Counted from the stretch's first letter, positions 18,779-28,405 are shown. The stretch is DNA of 64,000 nt from Clostridium swellfunianum (GCF_023656515.1 NZ_JAMOFV010000006.1:3822501-3886500), one strand, 5' to 3'. Notes: generated from the sequence alone by a model not told the origin. Translations and numbers: made by a program.

Positions 18779-19669
18779 ATGGAAGATAAGAATAAATTAT
18801 TTGATTCTGAATTTTTTAAGATTCTGCAAAACTTAAATATAAATATTAAAAAGAGTGCAAACTATGGTGCTTCTGGAGCAAGGAAATCCAGAGTAAAAGG
18901 AACCTCTGTAGAGTTTTCGGACTTTAGGGAATATGTTCCTGGAGATGACTTTAGAAGAATTGATTGGAATGCTTATGGTAGATTTGATAAATATTTTATT
19001 AAGCTTTTCATGGAAGAAAGAGAAGCCTTAATTAATATCTTCGTTGACAGCAGTAAATCTATGAGCTTTGGGGAGCCCTCAAAGTCTGCTTTAGCTTTAA
19101 GACTTGCTGCTGCTTTTTCATATATTGCTTTAAACAACCTAGATAGGGTTTGTATAAATTCTTTAAAGAATAAAGAGTTAAAATCTATTGAAGCTTTAAG
19201 TGGAAAGCTGATGCTTCAAAGAGCGCTTAGTTATCTTAAGGACATTGAACACGAAGGAACAACTGACATTAATGCTTCTATTGTAAAGAAAGAGTTTAAT
19301 AGCAAAGGGGTTTCAATTATACTTTCTGATTTTTTCACTGACAATGGAATAGAGGAGACCGTGAGATATTTAACCTATAAAAAGCAGGAGGTTATATTAA
19401 TTCATATATTATCTCCGGAAGAGCTTGAGCCTAACTATTTTGGACAGGTTAAGCTTGTCGACAGTGAAACTAGAGAGGATAGAAACATTATATTAAATCC
19501 TTCAATAATGAAAGCTTATAAAAAACAGCTAACTACTTTTAAGAACAGTTTAAAGGAGAGCGCTGCGAAGTATGGTGCTTCATATATTGAGGCTTCATCA
19601 GAGGAGAGCATCGATAAAATTATATTAGAGAAGTTTACGAGAAACGGTGTGGTATCCAGTGTTAGATAA
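18779..19669 (+). CDS. DUF58 domain protein
   Basis: 296 residues. The DUF58 hallmark is present near residues 40-65 (GTSVEFSDFREYVPGDDFRRIDW) and is followed by a VWA-like fold with INIFVDSSKSMSFG carrying a DxSxS-type metal site. It lies 7 bp after the MoxR gene and is surely cotranscribed. DUF58 proteins are known partners of MoxR ATPases; the molecular task is not established. The operon's next core gene (BatA-like) is displaced by two inserted genes. Confidence 0.93.
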   Translation: MEDKNKLFDSEFFKILQNLNINIKKSANYGASGARKSRVKGTSVEFSDFREYVPGDDFRRIDWNAYGRFDKYFIKLFMEEREALINIFVDSSKSMSFGEPSKSALALRLAAAFSYIALNNLDRVCINSLKNKELKSIEALSGKLMLQRALSYLKDIEHEGTTDINASIVKKEFNSKGVSIILSDFFTDNGIEETVRYLTYKKQEVILIHILSPEELEPNYFGQVKLVDSETREDRNIILNPSIMKAYKKQLTTFKNSLKESAAKYGASYIEASSEESIDKIILEKFTRNGVVSSVR

Positions 19670-19708
19670 GATTAGTTTGGTTAATTATTTAAAAAGGATG
19701 AAGTGAAA

Positions 19709-20251
19709 ATGAATTCAAAAAGTGTAAAGCGCTGCATAATGATATTTCCTCATTTTGATAATATGAATATAATTGATGAAATTAGAGATAAGTATGACCC
19801 TCTTTCTAAGAAGGTAAGACCACATATTACTCTTGTTTTTCCATTTGAAAGTAGTATAAGTAAGGAAGAATTGGAAGAGTATTTATCAAAAGTTTTGAAA
19901 GAAACGAGAAGTTTTAAATTAACCTTAGAAGGAATAATTAAAGTTGATAATAGTACTGGACTATATTTATTTCTTAAAATACAAGAGGGAATTAAAGAAA
20001 TAAAAGCTATTCACAACAGATTATATGAAGGCATGTTGAGTCAGTATAAACCTAATTGGCTAAATCAGGTAGAATTTATGCCTCATATGACTATAGGCTG
20101 TTTTACTGATAGGGATGAATTGTGGAATGCCTATAATGCTATTGCCACAATTAAAGAGAGATTTTCTACATTAATTGAAAAAGTATCTGTAGAAATTATT
20201 GATGAAAATGAAGATTCAAATATTGAGATAGAAATGAATTTAAGAAAATAG
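19709..20251 (+). CDS. 2'-5' RNA ligase / LigT-like cyclic phosphodiesterase family protein
   Basis: A 180-residue 2H-phosphoesterase. Two His-x-Thr motifs, RPHITLVFPF near residue 37 and MPHMTIGCF near residue 127, form the expected active site on two pseudo-repeats. Family members hydrolyse cyclic phosphodiester bonds in RNA or nucleotides; the substrate here is unknown. The ATG at 19709 is preferred, though a GTG two codons upstream is possible; AAAGGA lies 10 nt before the ATG. It interrupts the MoxR/DUF58/VWA gene order and looks like an accessory insertion. Confidence 0.85.
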   Translation: MNSKSVKRCIMIFPHFDNMNIIDEIRDKYDPLSKKVRPHITLVFPFESSISKEELEEYLSKVLKETRSFKLTLEGIIKVDNSTGLYLFLKIQEGIKEIKAIHNRLYEGMLSQYKPNWLNQVEFMPHMTIGCFTDRDELWNAYNAIATIKERFSTLIEKVSVEIIDENEDSNIEIEMNLRK

Positions 20252-20350
20252 ACAGCAATTAGCCAGCGATTTTAAAATACGTTCACTGGCTATTAAGAAT
20301 AAATGCTTCTATATGACATGATATAAGTAAATTATAAATGAGGGAATAAT

Positions 20351-21109
20351 ATGGGACTAAATAGATTAAAAATGTTAGATATTGTACGAAATCAATTAGC
20401 AATAGATATGAATTGCAGGGTTCAGGATTTTGCCAAAGAAGGAATAGTGTTTTGTGAAGCCAAATTAAATGAAGAAAGGCGAAAGTTTGACAGACAATCA
20501 CCTTTTCTTGAAGTTGCAACAATGGGGAAAGGTATAGTTGTTTCTGCAGATAAAGATATTTTACATAAAATTATGCCGATATTAAAAAATAAAACAAGAG
20601 ATGATATATTTGCAGCTCCTTTTTTGTACGGTCACTCTCTTTATTACGTTCCTGATTATGATAGGATACAAAAACTACCCTTGCCGGATGGTTTTAGTTA
20701 CTACATAAAAGAGGGAAAGGAAATACACCAATTATATAAGATACCAGGTTTTGAGAATGCAATTTTATATGATATAAATCATCCTCGTCCAGATGTAATT
20801 GTAATATATGCAGTAAAGGGTAATGAAATTGTTGCTATGGCAGGAGCATCTGCCGACTGCAGTTCAATGTGGCAAATAGGTATAGATGTTTTACCTGAGT
20901 TTAGAAACAAGGGACTTGCAAAAGGTTTAGTTAGCAATCTTGCAGTAATAATTATGGAGAGAGGAATAGTACCATACTATGGAACTGCTTCATCTAACAT
21001 AGCCTCACAATGTGTTGCTTATAGAAGTGGGTTTGTTCCAACATGGATGTGTTCTTATAAAAATATTTTTGATGGGACATCACCCTATAGAGAGGGGATA
21101 CCAAATTAG
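20351..21109 (+). CDS. GNAT-family N-acetyltransferase
   Basis: 252 residues. The C-terminal half has the acetyl-CoA-binding motif A (IGIDVLPEFRNKGLAKGLVSNLAV, about residues 178-200), followed by ASSNIASQCVAYRSGF typical of motif B. The N-terminal half is an unrecognised domain. Substrate is unknown. A partial hairpin (TAGCCAG 20260-20266 / CTGGCTA 20286-20292) lies upstream, so it may be separately expressed from the LigT-like gene. Confidence 0.85.
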   Translation: MGLNRLKMLDIVRNQLAIDMNCRVQDFAKEGIVFCEAKLNEERRKFDRQSPFLEVATMGKGIVVSADKDILHKIMPILKNKTRDDIFAAPFLYGHSLYYVPDYDRIQKLPLPDGFSYYIKEGKEIHQLYKIPGFENAILYDINHPRPDVIVIYAVKGNEIVAMAGASADCSSMWQIGIDVLPEFRNKGLAKGLVSNLAVIIMERGIVPYYGTASSNIASQCVAYRSGFVPTWMCSYKNIFDGTSPYREGIPN

Positions 21110-21187
21110 ATTGAAAAATTACTAGACTATAGGAACATTTTAAGATTAATAGTGAACAATAACACCCAAACAAAAGTAGGTGATTAA

Positions 21188-22993
21188 ATGAGATTTTTTT
21201 CTTTATGGCCATTTTTCTTTTTATTATTAATACCTCCTGTAATAATGCTTTATTTTCTAAAGCAAAAGCCGGAAGAAAAGGAGGTTTCCAGTCTCTATCT
21301 TTGGGACAAGGTTTATAAAAGCAAAGAGGTTAATACTCCTTGGGAGAAGTTTAAGAAGAGTCTTCTTTTATTCCTTCAGTTGCTAGCATTACTAGCATTA
21401 ATATTTGCTTTGACAGATCCTTTTATAAATTTAAGAGGAAAGGATTATCAAAATGTTATCCTAATTTTGGATAACACAGGAAGTATGGGAGCAGCCTATA
21501 GCAAGGATACTACAAGATTTGAAGAAGGAAAGAAGAGAGCGGAAAAATTTATAAATTCTTTAAGGACAGGCAGCAGGATAAGCATAATAATCTGCGGAAA
21601 TACACCAAAAGTAGAGGTAAGCGGAACCTCAGACAAGGCTGAAGCTTTAATGAAGCTTAAAAACATAGAGCCGGTCGATTTAGCAGGAGATATAAATGAA
21701 TCTGTTTCACTTGTAAAATCTATGGCTAAGCAGTATGAAAGCTATAGAGCTGTTTTTTACACAGATGAAAATATGGATCTAAAAGACCTAAACGCTGAGC
21801 TTGTAAATCTTTCAAGCAATGGAGAGAACGTAAGCCTTGATTATATTTCCCATAGCAAGGAAAAAAGTGGTCTTAAGGTAATTGTTAGAGCAACAAATAG
21901 AAGTGATAAGGATTTAACCAGAGAAATATGTATATATGGTGATGAAAGAATTCTTTCGGTAAAAAAGCTAGATATAAAAGCTGGAGAAACAAAGACAGTT
22001 TATTTTGAGGATATAGCTTTAAAAGGCGAGCATTTAAGAGCACAGCTGACGGAAAAAGATGATCTTATGAATGATAATATTGCCTACGATGTGATTAAAC
22101 AGGGAGAAACACAGAAAGTACTGTTGGTTTCTCAGAAAAATATATTCATCGAAAAAGCTCTAGGGACTGTTAATAATGTGGAGTTATTTAAGGCAAGCTC
22201 CGTTGAAGGTATTAAAATGTCTGATAAATATAACCTTTATATTTTTGATGGTATGGTACCAACAATATTACCTAGTGATGGAAGCATACTCTTTATAAAT
22301 CCTCCCGACAACTCACTTTTTCAGGTAAATTCAACTGTAGAGGGAGGGCTTGGCGAGGTACTTGAACATACTACTACAAAATACGTTACCGAAGCAGTAT
22401 TCAATGTTGAAAAGCAAAGGGATATAGTTTTGCCAAACTGGGCTAAGTCTATTATGAAGGTTAACGACAAGGAAGCTGGCTTTGTAGGCGAATATAAAAA
22501 TAGAAAATTTGCAGCCATAGGCTTTGATTTACATAAGACAGACCTAGTTTTGAATGCAGAGTTTCCAATACTTATGCATAACTTAAGCTCCTATCTTGTA
22601 GATACTGGACTTATGACTAAAACTGATTATCTATGTGGGGACAATGTTGAAATTAATGCTCTTCCAGATGGAGGAGATTTAATAGTAGATACCGCCTTTG
22701 AACTTAAGGAAACAATACCGCTAAGGTATCCTTTAAAGAATTTTTCTTCAACCTATAAGCCAGGAATTTATAAGGTTACTCAAAAGTTCGGAGATGTGGA
22801 GAAAAGCAATATATTTGCTGTCAATTTTCCAACTGATAAGGAATCAAACATAAACTTTGAAGGAAAGAGTGAGAGTACTGTTAAAAAATCAGACTTAAAT
22901 AAAATGGCAGGGATTGTTCTTCAGCCATTTTTAATAATGGCATTGATTGCTATTCTAGCTTTAGAATGGGTTGCCTATGTCAAGAGATATTAA
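21188..22993 (+). CDS. BatA-like VWA-domain membrane protein
   Basis: 601 residues. The N-terminal BatA-type segment begins FFSLWPFFFLLLIPPVIMLYFLKQK (helix about 5-24) and has a second helix at about 57-78. The VWA domain follows, with the metal site DNTGSMG (95-101). A central extracytoplasmic-type region with a gatase-like fold then precedes a C-terminal membrane helix (about 575-597). BatA/VWA proteins occur next to MoxR and DUF58 genes, and this is probably a core member of the cluster. It is separated from DUF58 by 1.5 kb and from the next VWA gene by 9.3 kb of unrelated genes. Confidence 0.88.
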   Translation: MRFFSLWPFFFLLLIPPVIMLYFLKQKPEEKEVSSLYLWDKVYKSKEVNTPWEKFKKSLLLFLQLLALLALIFALTDPFINLRGKDYQNVILILDNTGSMGAAYSKDTTRFEEGKKRAEKFINSLRTGSRISIIICGNTPKVEVSGTSDKAEALMKLKNIEPVDLAGDINESVSLVKSMAKQYESYRAVFYTDENMDLKDLNAELVNLSSNGENVSLDYISHSKEKSGLKVIVRATNRSDKDLTREICIYGDERILSVKKLDIKAGETKTVYFEDIALKGEHLRAQLTEKDDLMNDNIAYDVIKQGETQKVLLVSQKNIFIEKALGTVNNVELFKASSVEGIKMSDKYNLYIFDGMVPTILPSDGSILFINPPDNSLFQVNSTVEGGLGEVLEHTTTKYVTEAVFNVEKQRDIVLPNWAKSIMKVNDKEAGFVGEYKNRKFAAIGFDLHKTDLVLNAEFPILMHNLSSYLVDTGLMTKTDYLCGDNVEINALPDGGDLIVDTAFELKETIPLRYPLKNFSSTYKPGIYKVTQKFGDVEKSNIFAVNFPTDKESNINFEGKSESTVKKSDLNKMAGIVLQPFLIMALIAILALEWVAYVKRY

Positions 22994-23088
22994 ATTAGTC
23001 TTGACTTAAATCTATAAGACCTTATAAGTACCTTCAGCTTATAAAAGAAAAATAATAATATAACTTAAGAAGTTGTGGGAGATATTCA

Positions 23089-24261
23089 ATGATTAAAAGA
23101 AAAACTAATACAAATTTAGAAGTAAAAAAGAAAGGTAAAGTTCTCAGTACATTTCTATTGTTTATAATTGGTGGAATTTTTGGAGCGAGTATAGGAATTC
23201 TATCAAACAGCCTTATAATAAAGTTTATGAATGTAGAGGGCAATAGCAGTAAGTCATTGGAGTTGTTTAGTTTTTTAGGGTCAGTAATAATATTCGTTCT
23301 TGGATACCTTACGCACATAATTATCCATGAGGCAGGACATCTTGTATTTGGGCTTATGACTGGATATTCTTTTGTATCTTTTAGAATAGGTTCTTTTACT
23401 ATGATAAAGGAAAGTGGAAAAATAAAGTTCAAAAGATTTAATATACCTGGTACAGCTGGGCAGTGCCTTATGATGCCGCCTAATTTTAGGGAGGGAAAGT
23501 ATCCTTTTGTGATTTATAATTATGGCGGAGTAATAATGAACTTAGTAGTATCGGCACTTGAGATATTATTAGTGGTTTTATTAGAGAGTATAGCCTTTCC
23601 TCTAAATGCTATATTAGTTTTAACTGCTGCGGGAGGATTATTTGCCGCTCTAACAAATGGGATACCAATGAAGGTAGGTGGGGTTCCAAATGATGCTTAT
23701 AATATATTTTCAATGCTTAGAGATGAACAAGCTAAAAGAGGCTTTTATGTTCAGCTCAAGGTTAATGGACTGATGAGTTTAGGAACAAGAATTAAGGAAA
23801 TACCTATAGAAATGTTTAAGCTAAAGGAGAATTCCGACCTTAGTAATCCTATGAATACTTCTCTTAGATTAATGGAATATTCCTGGCATTTAGATAATAT
23901 GGATTTTGATAGTGCCAAAGAGTGCATAGATACCTTAATACCTTATATTGATGATTTACCGCTTTTATTTAAAAATGAGACCGACTGTGAACGTATGTTT
24001 TTAGAACTGGTAACAAATTGCAATAAAGCTGCTATTGATGACTTGTATAGTAAGAATCTTAGAAAATATATAAAGGCTGCGAAATTTATGATAGGAAAGA
24101 GAAGACTCCTTATGGCATATGAGGCCTTTTATAATGAAGACAAAAATAAAGCCCTTGAGTATTATGAAGGTGCGAAGAAATTAATTGCAAAATACCCTGT
24201 TAAGGGAGAGGCAGATATGGAGTTATTACTTATGGAATGGATTAAGGGGAAAATGAAATAG
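23089..24261 (+). CDS. M50-like membrane zinc metalloprotease
   Basis: 390 residues. Membrane helices lie at about 18-42 and 60-80, with the zinc motif HEAGH at residues 80-84 inside a hydrophobic stretch. An NYGGVIMN segment near 150 and further hydrophobic helices follow (about 155-210). This is the M50/site-2-protease-like arrangement. The C-terminal part (about 230-390) is soluble and helix-rich, possibly TPR-like. The natural substrate is unknown; membrane proteases of this kind cleave anti-sigma factors or peptides. It opens the large accessory block inside the VWA operon. Confidence 0.8.
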   Translation: MIKRKTNTNLEVKKKGKVLSTFLLFIIGGIFGASIGILSNSLIIKFMNVEGNSSKSLELFSFLGSVIIFVLGYLTHIIIHEAGHLVFGLMTGYSFVSFRIGSFTMIKESGKIKFKRFNIPGTAGQCLMMPPNFREGKYPFVIYNYGGVIMNLVVSALEILLVVLLESIAFPLNAILVLTAAGGLFAALTNGIPMKVGGVPNDAYNIFSMLRDEQAKRGFYVQLKVNGLMSLGTRIKEIPIEMFKLKENSDLSNPMNTSLRLMEYSWHLDNMDFDSAKECIDTLIPYIDDLPLLFKNETDCERMFLELVTNCNKAAIDDLYSKNLRKYIKAAKFMIGKRRLLMAYEAFYNEDKNKALEYYEGAKKLIAKYPVKGEADMELLLMEWIKGKMK

Positions 24262-24297
24262 CTTTATTTTTATTAGTGATAAAGAAGGTGGCAGTAC

Positions 24298-24645
24298 ATG
24301 AATATTGAGAAGCTGATTAATGAACTGGCAAAGAATGTTTCAAAAGCTATATTAAATAAAGAAGATGAAAGCAGCGAGACAATAAATTTAAATGATATTG
24401 GTTCTGAAGATATTTTGAAAATCATTTTAAAACGACTTGTTTATGCTGGAGAATTTAATAATGCAGAAGACATACTTTTTGAGGAAATAAGTAAAAATAA
24501 CTCACAAGAGATTTATGAAATTGCACTTGATTTCTATAATCTATTGCTTGAAAAAAGTGATAAAGAATTAGAAGAAGGAAATTTTACGCGAAGTGAGATT
24601 TATCAAGGATTAGAGGATATAAAAAAAACATATTGGAGTGGTTAA
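24298..24645 (+). CDS. Small helical protein, DUF6483-like (tentative)
   Basis: 115 residues, almost entirely alpha-helical and acidic, with no signal or membrane segment. The repeated helix pattern with AGEFNNAEDILFEEISKNN resembles small clostridial proteins of the DUF6483 type; this is from memory and tentative. It lies 36 bp after the protease and its stop sits 1 nt before the start of the next gene, so it is part of the same transcript. Confidence 0.65.
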   Translation: MNIEKLINELAKNVSKAILNKEDESSETINLNDIGSEDILKIILKRLVYAGEFNNAEDILFEEISKNNSQEIYEIALDFYNLLLEKSDKELEEGNFTRSEIYQGLEDIKKTYWSG

Positions 24646-24646
24646 T

Positions 24647-25516
24647 GTGAAATATAATTATGTCACTAATTATAAAAATGATAATGCACTACGTAGGAGT
24701 TTTAACGAAATGACAGAAAACACTTTTTCTTTTAACTTTGTTGAATGGTTTAATAACGGATTTTGGGGAGACAAATATATTCCACACTCTTTGGTCGATG
24801 GTGAAAAGGTTATAGCAAATGTATCTGTTAGTTTAATGGACTTTAATATGGATGGCATTGACAAAAGTTACATTCAAATCGGAACTGTTATGACAGATGA
24901 AAAGTATAGGGGGCAGGGATTAAGCCGATATCTTATAGAAAAGATAATTGAAGAATATAAGGGAAAAGTTGATGGTATTTATTTGTTTGCCAATGATAGC
25001 GTTATTGATTTTTATCCTAAGTTTGCATTTATTAGAGGGAAAGAGTATCAGTATAGCAAAATGATAAATTCAATAAATAGTAAGATACAAGTTGAACATA
25101 TTGATATGACAAATAAAATGGCAAGGCACAAGTTTCTTGATACAGTAAAGAACAGTGTTGGAAATGAAAGACTTTCAATGAGCAATTTTGGCTTAATGGC
25201 ATTTTGGACAACAGGACCTATGAATGATTTAATTTATTATTATGCTGATGAAAATGCATATATAATCGCTGATATAGAGAAGGAAAATCTTTATATTTAT
25301 CAAGTTATATCCATATGCAAAGTTAACTTGGAGAAAGTAATTAAATCATTTGGGAGTAATATAAAGAAAGTAAGGCTTGGATTTACACCTTATGATGTTA
25401 ATGGGTATGATGCTGTTGAATTTTATAAACAAAATTGTACTTTTTTCTATTTAGGAAAAGATTTAGATAAGATTGAAAAAAAGAAACTAATGTTTCCAAT
25501 CTTATCTCATGCATAA
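24647..25516 (+). CDS. GNAT-family N-acetyltransferase
   Basis: About 289 residues. Motif A is IGTVMTDEKYRGQGLSRYLIEKI near residues 77-99, and a FYPKFAF segment follows, as in GNATs that acetylate small molecules. A second, C-terminal GNAT-like half is plausible. The GTG at 24647 is preferred because GGAG lies 9 nt upstream; a GTG three codons earlier overlaps the preceding stop. Substrate unknown. Confidence 0.8.
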   Translation: MKYNYVTNYKNDNALRRSFNEMTENTFSFNFVEWFNNGFWGDKYIPHSLVDGEKVIANVSVSLMDFNMDGIDKSYIQIGTVMTDEKYRGQGLSRYLIEKIIEEYKGKVDGIYLFANDSVIDFYPKFAFIRGKEYQYSKMINSINSKIQVEHIDMTNKMARHKFLDTVKNSVGNERLSMSNFGLMAFWTTGPMNDLIYYYADENAYIIADIEKENLYIYQVISICKVNLEKVIKSFGSNIKKVRLGFTPYDVNGYDAVEFYKQNCTFFYLGKDLDKIEKKKLMFPILSHA

Positions 25517-25552
25517 AAATATTTAAAGAAGATAGATATATAGGGGGAAATC

Positions 25553-25867
25553 ATGGATAAACAAATGATTGCTATGTGCGGAGCCTACTGCGGTGCTTGT
25601 GAATGGAAGGAAAAAACAAATTGCCCAGGCTGCCAAGCTGCACAGGGAAAAATGTTTTGGGGAGAATGTACCATTGCAAAGTGCTCAATAGAAAAGAGCT
25701 TTAATCATTGCGGGCATTGTTCCAAGCTACCATGTGATAATTTACAGTCTGCTTTCGATAATCCAGAGCATGGAGACAACGGAGAGAGATTGATTAATTT
25801 AAGAAATTGGAAGGCGGGAAAAGAGAGCTATATCGAATTAACGAAGTTACACGAGGTAAATGATTAG
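25553..25867 (+). CDS. Cysteine-rich DUF3795 protein
   Basis: 104 residues with eleven cysteines arranged as CGAYCGAC, CPGC, CTIAKC and CGHCSKLPC. This is the DUF3795 pattern, which suggests zinc or iron-sulfur binding. The binding site is AGGGGGAAATC. Function unknown. The stop codon TAG abuts the ATG of the next gene, so the two are translationally linked. Confidence 0.88.
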   Translation: MDKQMIAMCGAYCGACEWKEKTNCPGCQAAQGKMFWGECTIAKCSIEKSFNHCGHCSKLPCDNLQSAFDNPEHGDNGERLINLRNWKAGKESYIELTKLHEVND

Positions 25868-26407
25868 ATGAAGAGAAAGTTTGCAGATCGGCCAGATTGG
25901 ACAAGAGTTCTTGAAAAAAGATTTAAGTTTATACATATTGAAAATGATGAACTTGATGGATACCTAGCTATTACATATATAGACAAAGTACAGGACCCCT
26001 TATTTGTAGGAATAGAAAATAAAGACCTATGTTTAGCAGATAATGGTTATACATGGGTGCAATATTTTCCAGAACGCTATAATTATTCTCTAACTGCAAT
26101 GTTCAATAAAGAACAAGATTTAATACAGCTTTATTATGATGTTTGCAATGGGAATTTTATTTCTTCTTCCGGAATGCCATATTATGACGACCTGTATTTA
26201 GATGTTGTATTGCTTTCAACAGGTGATGTTTTGTTGTTTGATGAAGACGAATTAGAACAGGCATTATTAGATAGGGATATTTCTAAAGAGCAGTATGACT
26301 TAGCTTGGGACGAAGCTAAAAGACTTATTAAGCATGTAGATAGCAACAAAAATAAATTATTGAGATTAAGTAAGAAATATCTAGAATATATGATTTCTTT
26401 AGAATAA
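25868..26407 (+). CDS. DUF402-domain protein (FomD-like barrel)
   Basis: 179 residues. The segment LIQLYYDVCNGNF...DDLYLDVVLLSTGDVLLFDEDEL is the DUF402 signature. Some relatives hydrolyse nucleoside di- or triphosphates with metal, and FomD hydrolyses a CMP-linked intermediate, so a nucleotide phosphohydrolase is plausible. It starts directly at the stop of the DUF3795 gene. The acidic C-terminal helix (EQYDLAWDEAKRLI) is typical of the family. Confidence 0.82.
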   Translation: MKRKFADRPDWTRVLEKRFKFIHIENDELDGYLAITYIDKVQDPLFVGIENKDLCLADNGYTWVQYFPERYNYSLTAMFNKEQDLIQLYYDVCNGNFISSSGMPYYDDLYLDVVLLSTGDVLLFDEDELEQALLDRDISKEQYDLAWDEAKRLIKHVDSNKNKLLRLSKKYLEYMISLE

Positions 26408-26442
26408 CAAGTCAAAGTCTATTAGAATTTGGGGGAAACATA

Positions 26443-27000
26443 ATGAAACGGGAAGAGATTGAGAGTGAAATAAACGAATACTTGGAATTAGTAGTCCCGT
26501 CAAAGGAATACGAAAAACAAGCATTTGAATACATACAGGAGTTCATAGAGTGTAATTCTCAAATAAACGGCACAGGCGGGCTCAATAGATATAATAACTA
26601 TGAGCAATGGCTTTTGAAGCTTCAAAAGGAAGCAGATTTATCAAATGTTCCTGAGGGCAAAGTACCGGCAAGTACTTATTTTTTTGTTAGGAAAGCAGAT
26701 AACAGGATTATTGGAATGATAAATATACGCCACTGCTTGAATGAATTTCTTTTAAGCGAGGGAGGGCATATAGGATATTCTGTAAGACCTAGTGAAAGGA
26801 AAAAAGGTTATGCAACTTTCATGTTGAAGCAAGGTCTTCAAAAATGTAGAGAGCTGAATTTAGATAGAATTTTAATTACCTGTGACAAAATAAATATCGC
26901 ATCAGCTAAAGTAATACAAAATAATAATGGGGTATTAGAAAATGAAGTTTATAGTGAAGCTTTCTCTGAAATAATTCAAAGATATTGGATTCAATTATAA
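26443..27000 (+). CDS. GNAT-family N-acetyltransferase
   Basis: 185 residues. The core GNAT motif is GHIGYSVRPSERKKGYATFMLKQGL (about 107-130), and an ITCDKINIASAKVIQNNNG segment follows, as in proteins resembling small-molecule or aminoglycoside-type acetyltransferases. The binding site TTGGGGGAAACATA is of the GGGGG type shared with several genes in this block. Substrate unknown. Confidence 0.85.
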   Translation: MKREEIESEINEYLELVVPSKEYEKQAFEYIQEFIECNSQINGTGGLNRYNNYEQWLLKLQKEADLSNVPEGKVPASTYFFVRKADNRIIGMINIRHCLNEFLLSEGGHIGYSVRPSERKKGYATFMLKQGLQKCRELNLDRILITCDKINIASAKVIQNNNGVLENEVYSEAFSEIIQRYWIQL

Positions 27001-27032
27001 ATCAAGAGCATCAAAGCAAAATACTAGCTATT

Positions 27033-27088
27033 TAACCATATAAGATTATAACCATATAAGAACATAACCATATAACAATATAACAATA
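27033..27088 (+). repeat. 16-bp tandem repeat, about 3.5 copies
   Basis: Three successive units start TAACCATATAA (27033-27048, 27049-27064, 27065-27080) and a partial fourth starts TAACAATAT. They lie in the gap between the GNAT gene and a methyltransferase gene, about 30-90 bp before its start. The unit contains TATAA-like steps, so copy number could affect promoter or leader activity. Confidence 0.85.
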
Positions 27089-27119
27089 TGTAGGAAACAT
27101 GCAGGTTTGGGGGAAGAGA

Positions 27120-27908
27120 ATGGAAGAGTTTAGATATTTAACAGAGTATTATAATAATTATAATGAAGATGGGCGTCTTGTATCGAAACATGGTCAGGTG
27201 GAATTTCTCACTACTATGAAGTACATTAACAAATTCCTCAAAAAAGGAATGCGAGTTTTAGAAGTAGGCGCCGGAACTGGCAGATACGCACTTACAATTG
27301 CACAAGAAGGTTTTCAGGTTGATGCAATTGAACTTATTCAGCATAATATTGATATTCTTAAAAACAAGATTACTGAAGATTGCACTATTGACGTTAGGCA
27401 AGGAAATGCTATAGATTTGTTTTGCTATAATGATGATACTTTTGATATTACTTTAGTATTTGGGCCTTTATACCATTTATTTAATGATAGTGATAAAAAA
27501 CAAGCCATCAGTGAAGCAATTAGAGTTACTAAAGAAGGTGGTGTTGTTTTTGTATCGTATTGTATGAATGAAGCAACAATTATAAACTGGGGATTTCAGA
27601 AAGGCAATATCCTTGAAGGTATTCAAAGTGGTATCGTCGATAAAGATACGTTTAAATGTTTGTCAAACCCATCTTTGCTGTTTGAAATGTATAGAAAAGA
27701 GGAAATTGACAAACTGATGGAAGGATATAATGTTGAACGTCTTCATTTTGTTGCAACTGACTTGGCAACAAATCACATGAAGAACATAATCGATGAAATG
27801 GATGAAAAAATGTTTGAGACTTACTTGAAATATCATCTTTCTATATGTGAGCGCTCTGATTTGATCGGAATAACGCATCATAGCTTGGATATTTTTCGAA
27901 AAAAATAA
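27120..27908 (+). CDS. Class I SAM-dependent methyltransferase
   Basis: 262 residues. Motif I is VLEVGAGTGRYAL near residues 42-54, with acidic motif II near DAIEL and a post-II FDITLVFGPLYHLF stretch. This is typical of the Ubie/methyltransf_11-type fold. The ATG at 27120 is chosen because GGGGGAAGAG precedes it; an in-frame ATG at 27099 has no binding site and lies just after the tandem repeats. Substrate unknown. Confidence 0.85.
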   Translation: MEEFRYLTEYYNNYNEDGRLVSKHGQVEFLTTMKYINKFLKKGMRVLEVGAGTGRYALTIAQEGFQVDAIELIQHNIDILKNKITEDCTIDVRQGNAIDLFCYNDDTFDITLVFGPLYHLFNDSDKKQAISEAIRVTKEGGVVFVSYCMNEATIINWGFQKGNILEGIQSGIVDKDTFKCLSNPSLLFEMYRKEEIDKLMEGYNVERLHFVATDLATNHMKNIIDEMDEKMFETYLKYHLSICERSDLIGITHHSLDIFRKK

Positions 27909-27920
27909 GGGGTGAGGATA

Positions 27921-28403
27921 ATGATAATGCCGACACATATTGTTACTGCAGCAGGTGTTGTGGAAAATGAGCAAGGTGAGATTTTACTGGTTAAAACACA
28001 TCATGGAGGATGGGTTTTTCCTGGTGGACAAGTTGAGGTTGGAGAAAACCTAATTGATGCAGTTATTCGGGAAATAAAAGAGGAGAGCGGAGTAAATGTT
28101 GTAGTAAAAAAACTTTTTGCAATTTCCTCAAACACAGGAATTAATAAAGGTTATAACGGGGTTGAAACAGTACCTACAAAAGTGATGATGGATTTTATAT
28201 GTACATATGCAGATGGACAGTTATGCATATCAGATGAAAACTCAGAATCCTGTTGGATCAAAAAAGACAAGGTGCTTGATATGATTACAGCTCCTGCTAT
28301 TCGTCAGAGATTTAATGCCTATTTAAATTATGATGGAAATGTACAGTATTTAGAATATATAACTCAGCCAGAGTTTAATTTAAAGGTTAGTAGAGAGGTG
28401 TAG
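27921..28403 (+). CDS. NUDIX hydrolase
   Basis: 160 residues. The Nudix box is complete: GGQVEVGENLIDAVIREIKE followed by ESGV, fitting Gx5Ex7REUxEExGU. Such enzymes hydrolyse nucleoside diphosphates linked to another group. The start is uncertain among GTG 27912, ATG 27921 and ATG 27927; AAGGGG lies 8 nt before 27921. It starts within 12 nt of the methyltransferase stop and its own stop lies 2 nt before the next ATG. Confidence 0.87.
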   Translation: MIMPTHIVTAAGVVENEQGEILLVKTHHGGWVFPGGQVEVGENLIDAVIREIKEESGVNVVVKKLFAISSNTGINKGYNGVETVPTKVMMDFICTYADGQLCISDENSESCWIKKDKVLDMITAPAIRQRFNAYLNYDGNVQYLEYITQPEFNLKVSREV

Positions 28404-28405
28404 AG

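Noticed and set aside
20260-20292. Hairpin after the LigT-like gene as a terminator
   Set aside because: Only 7 bp with a 19-nt loop and no T-run; not a convincing terminator.
27033-27088. CRISPR-like array
   Set aside because: The unit is 16 bp with no spacers and no cas genes; it is a simple tandem repeat.
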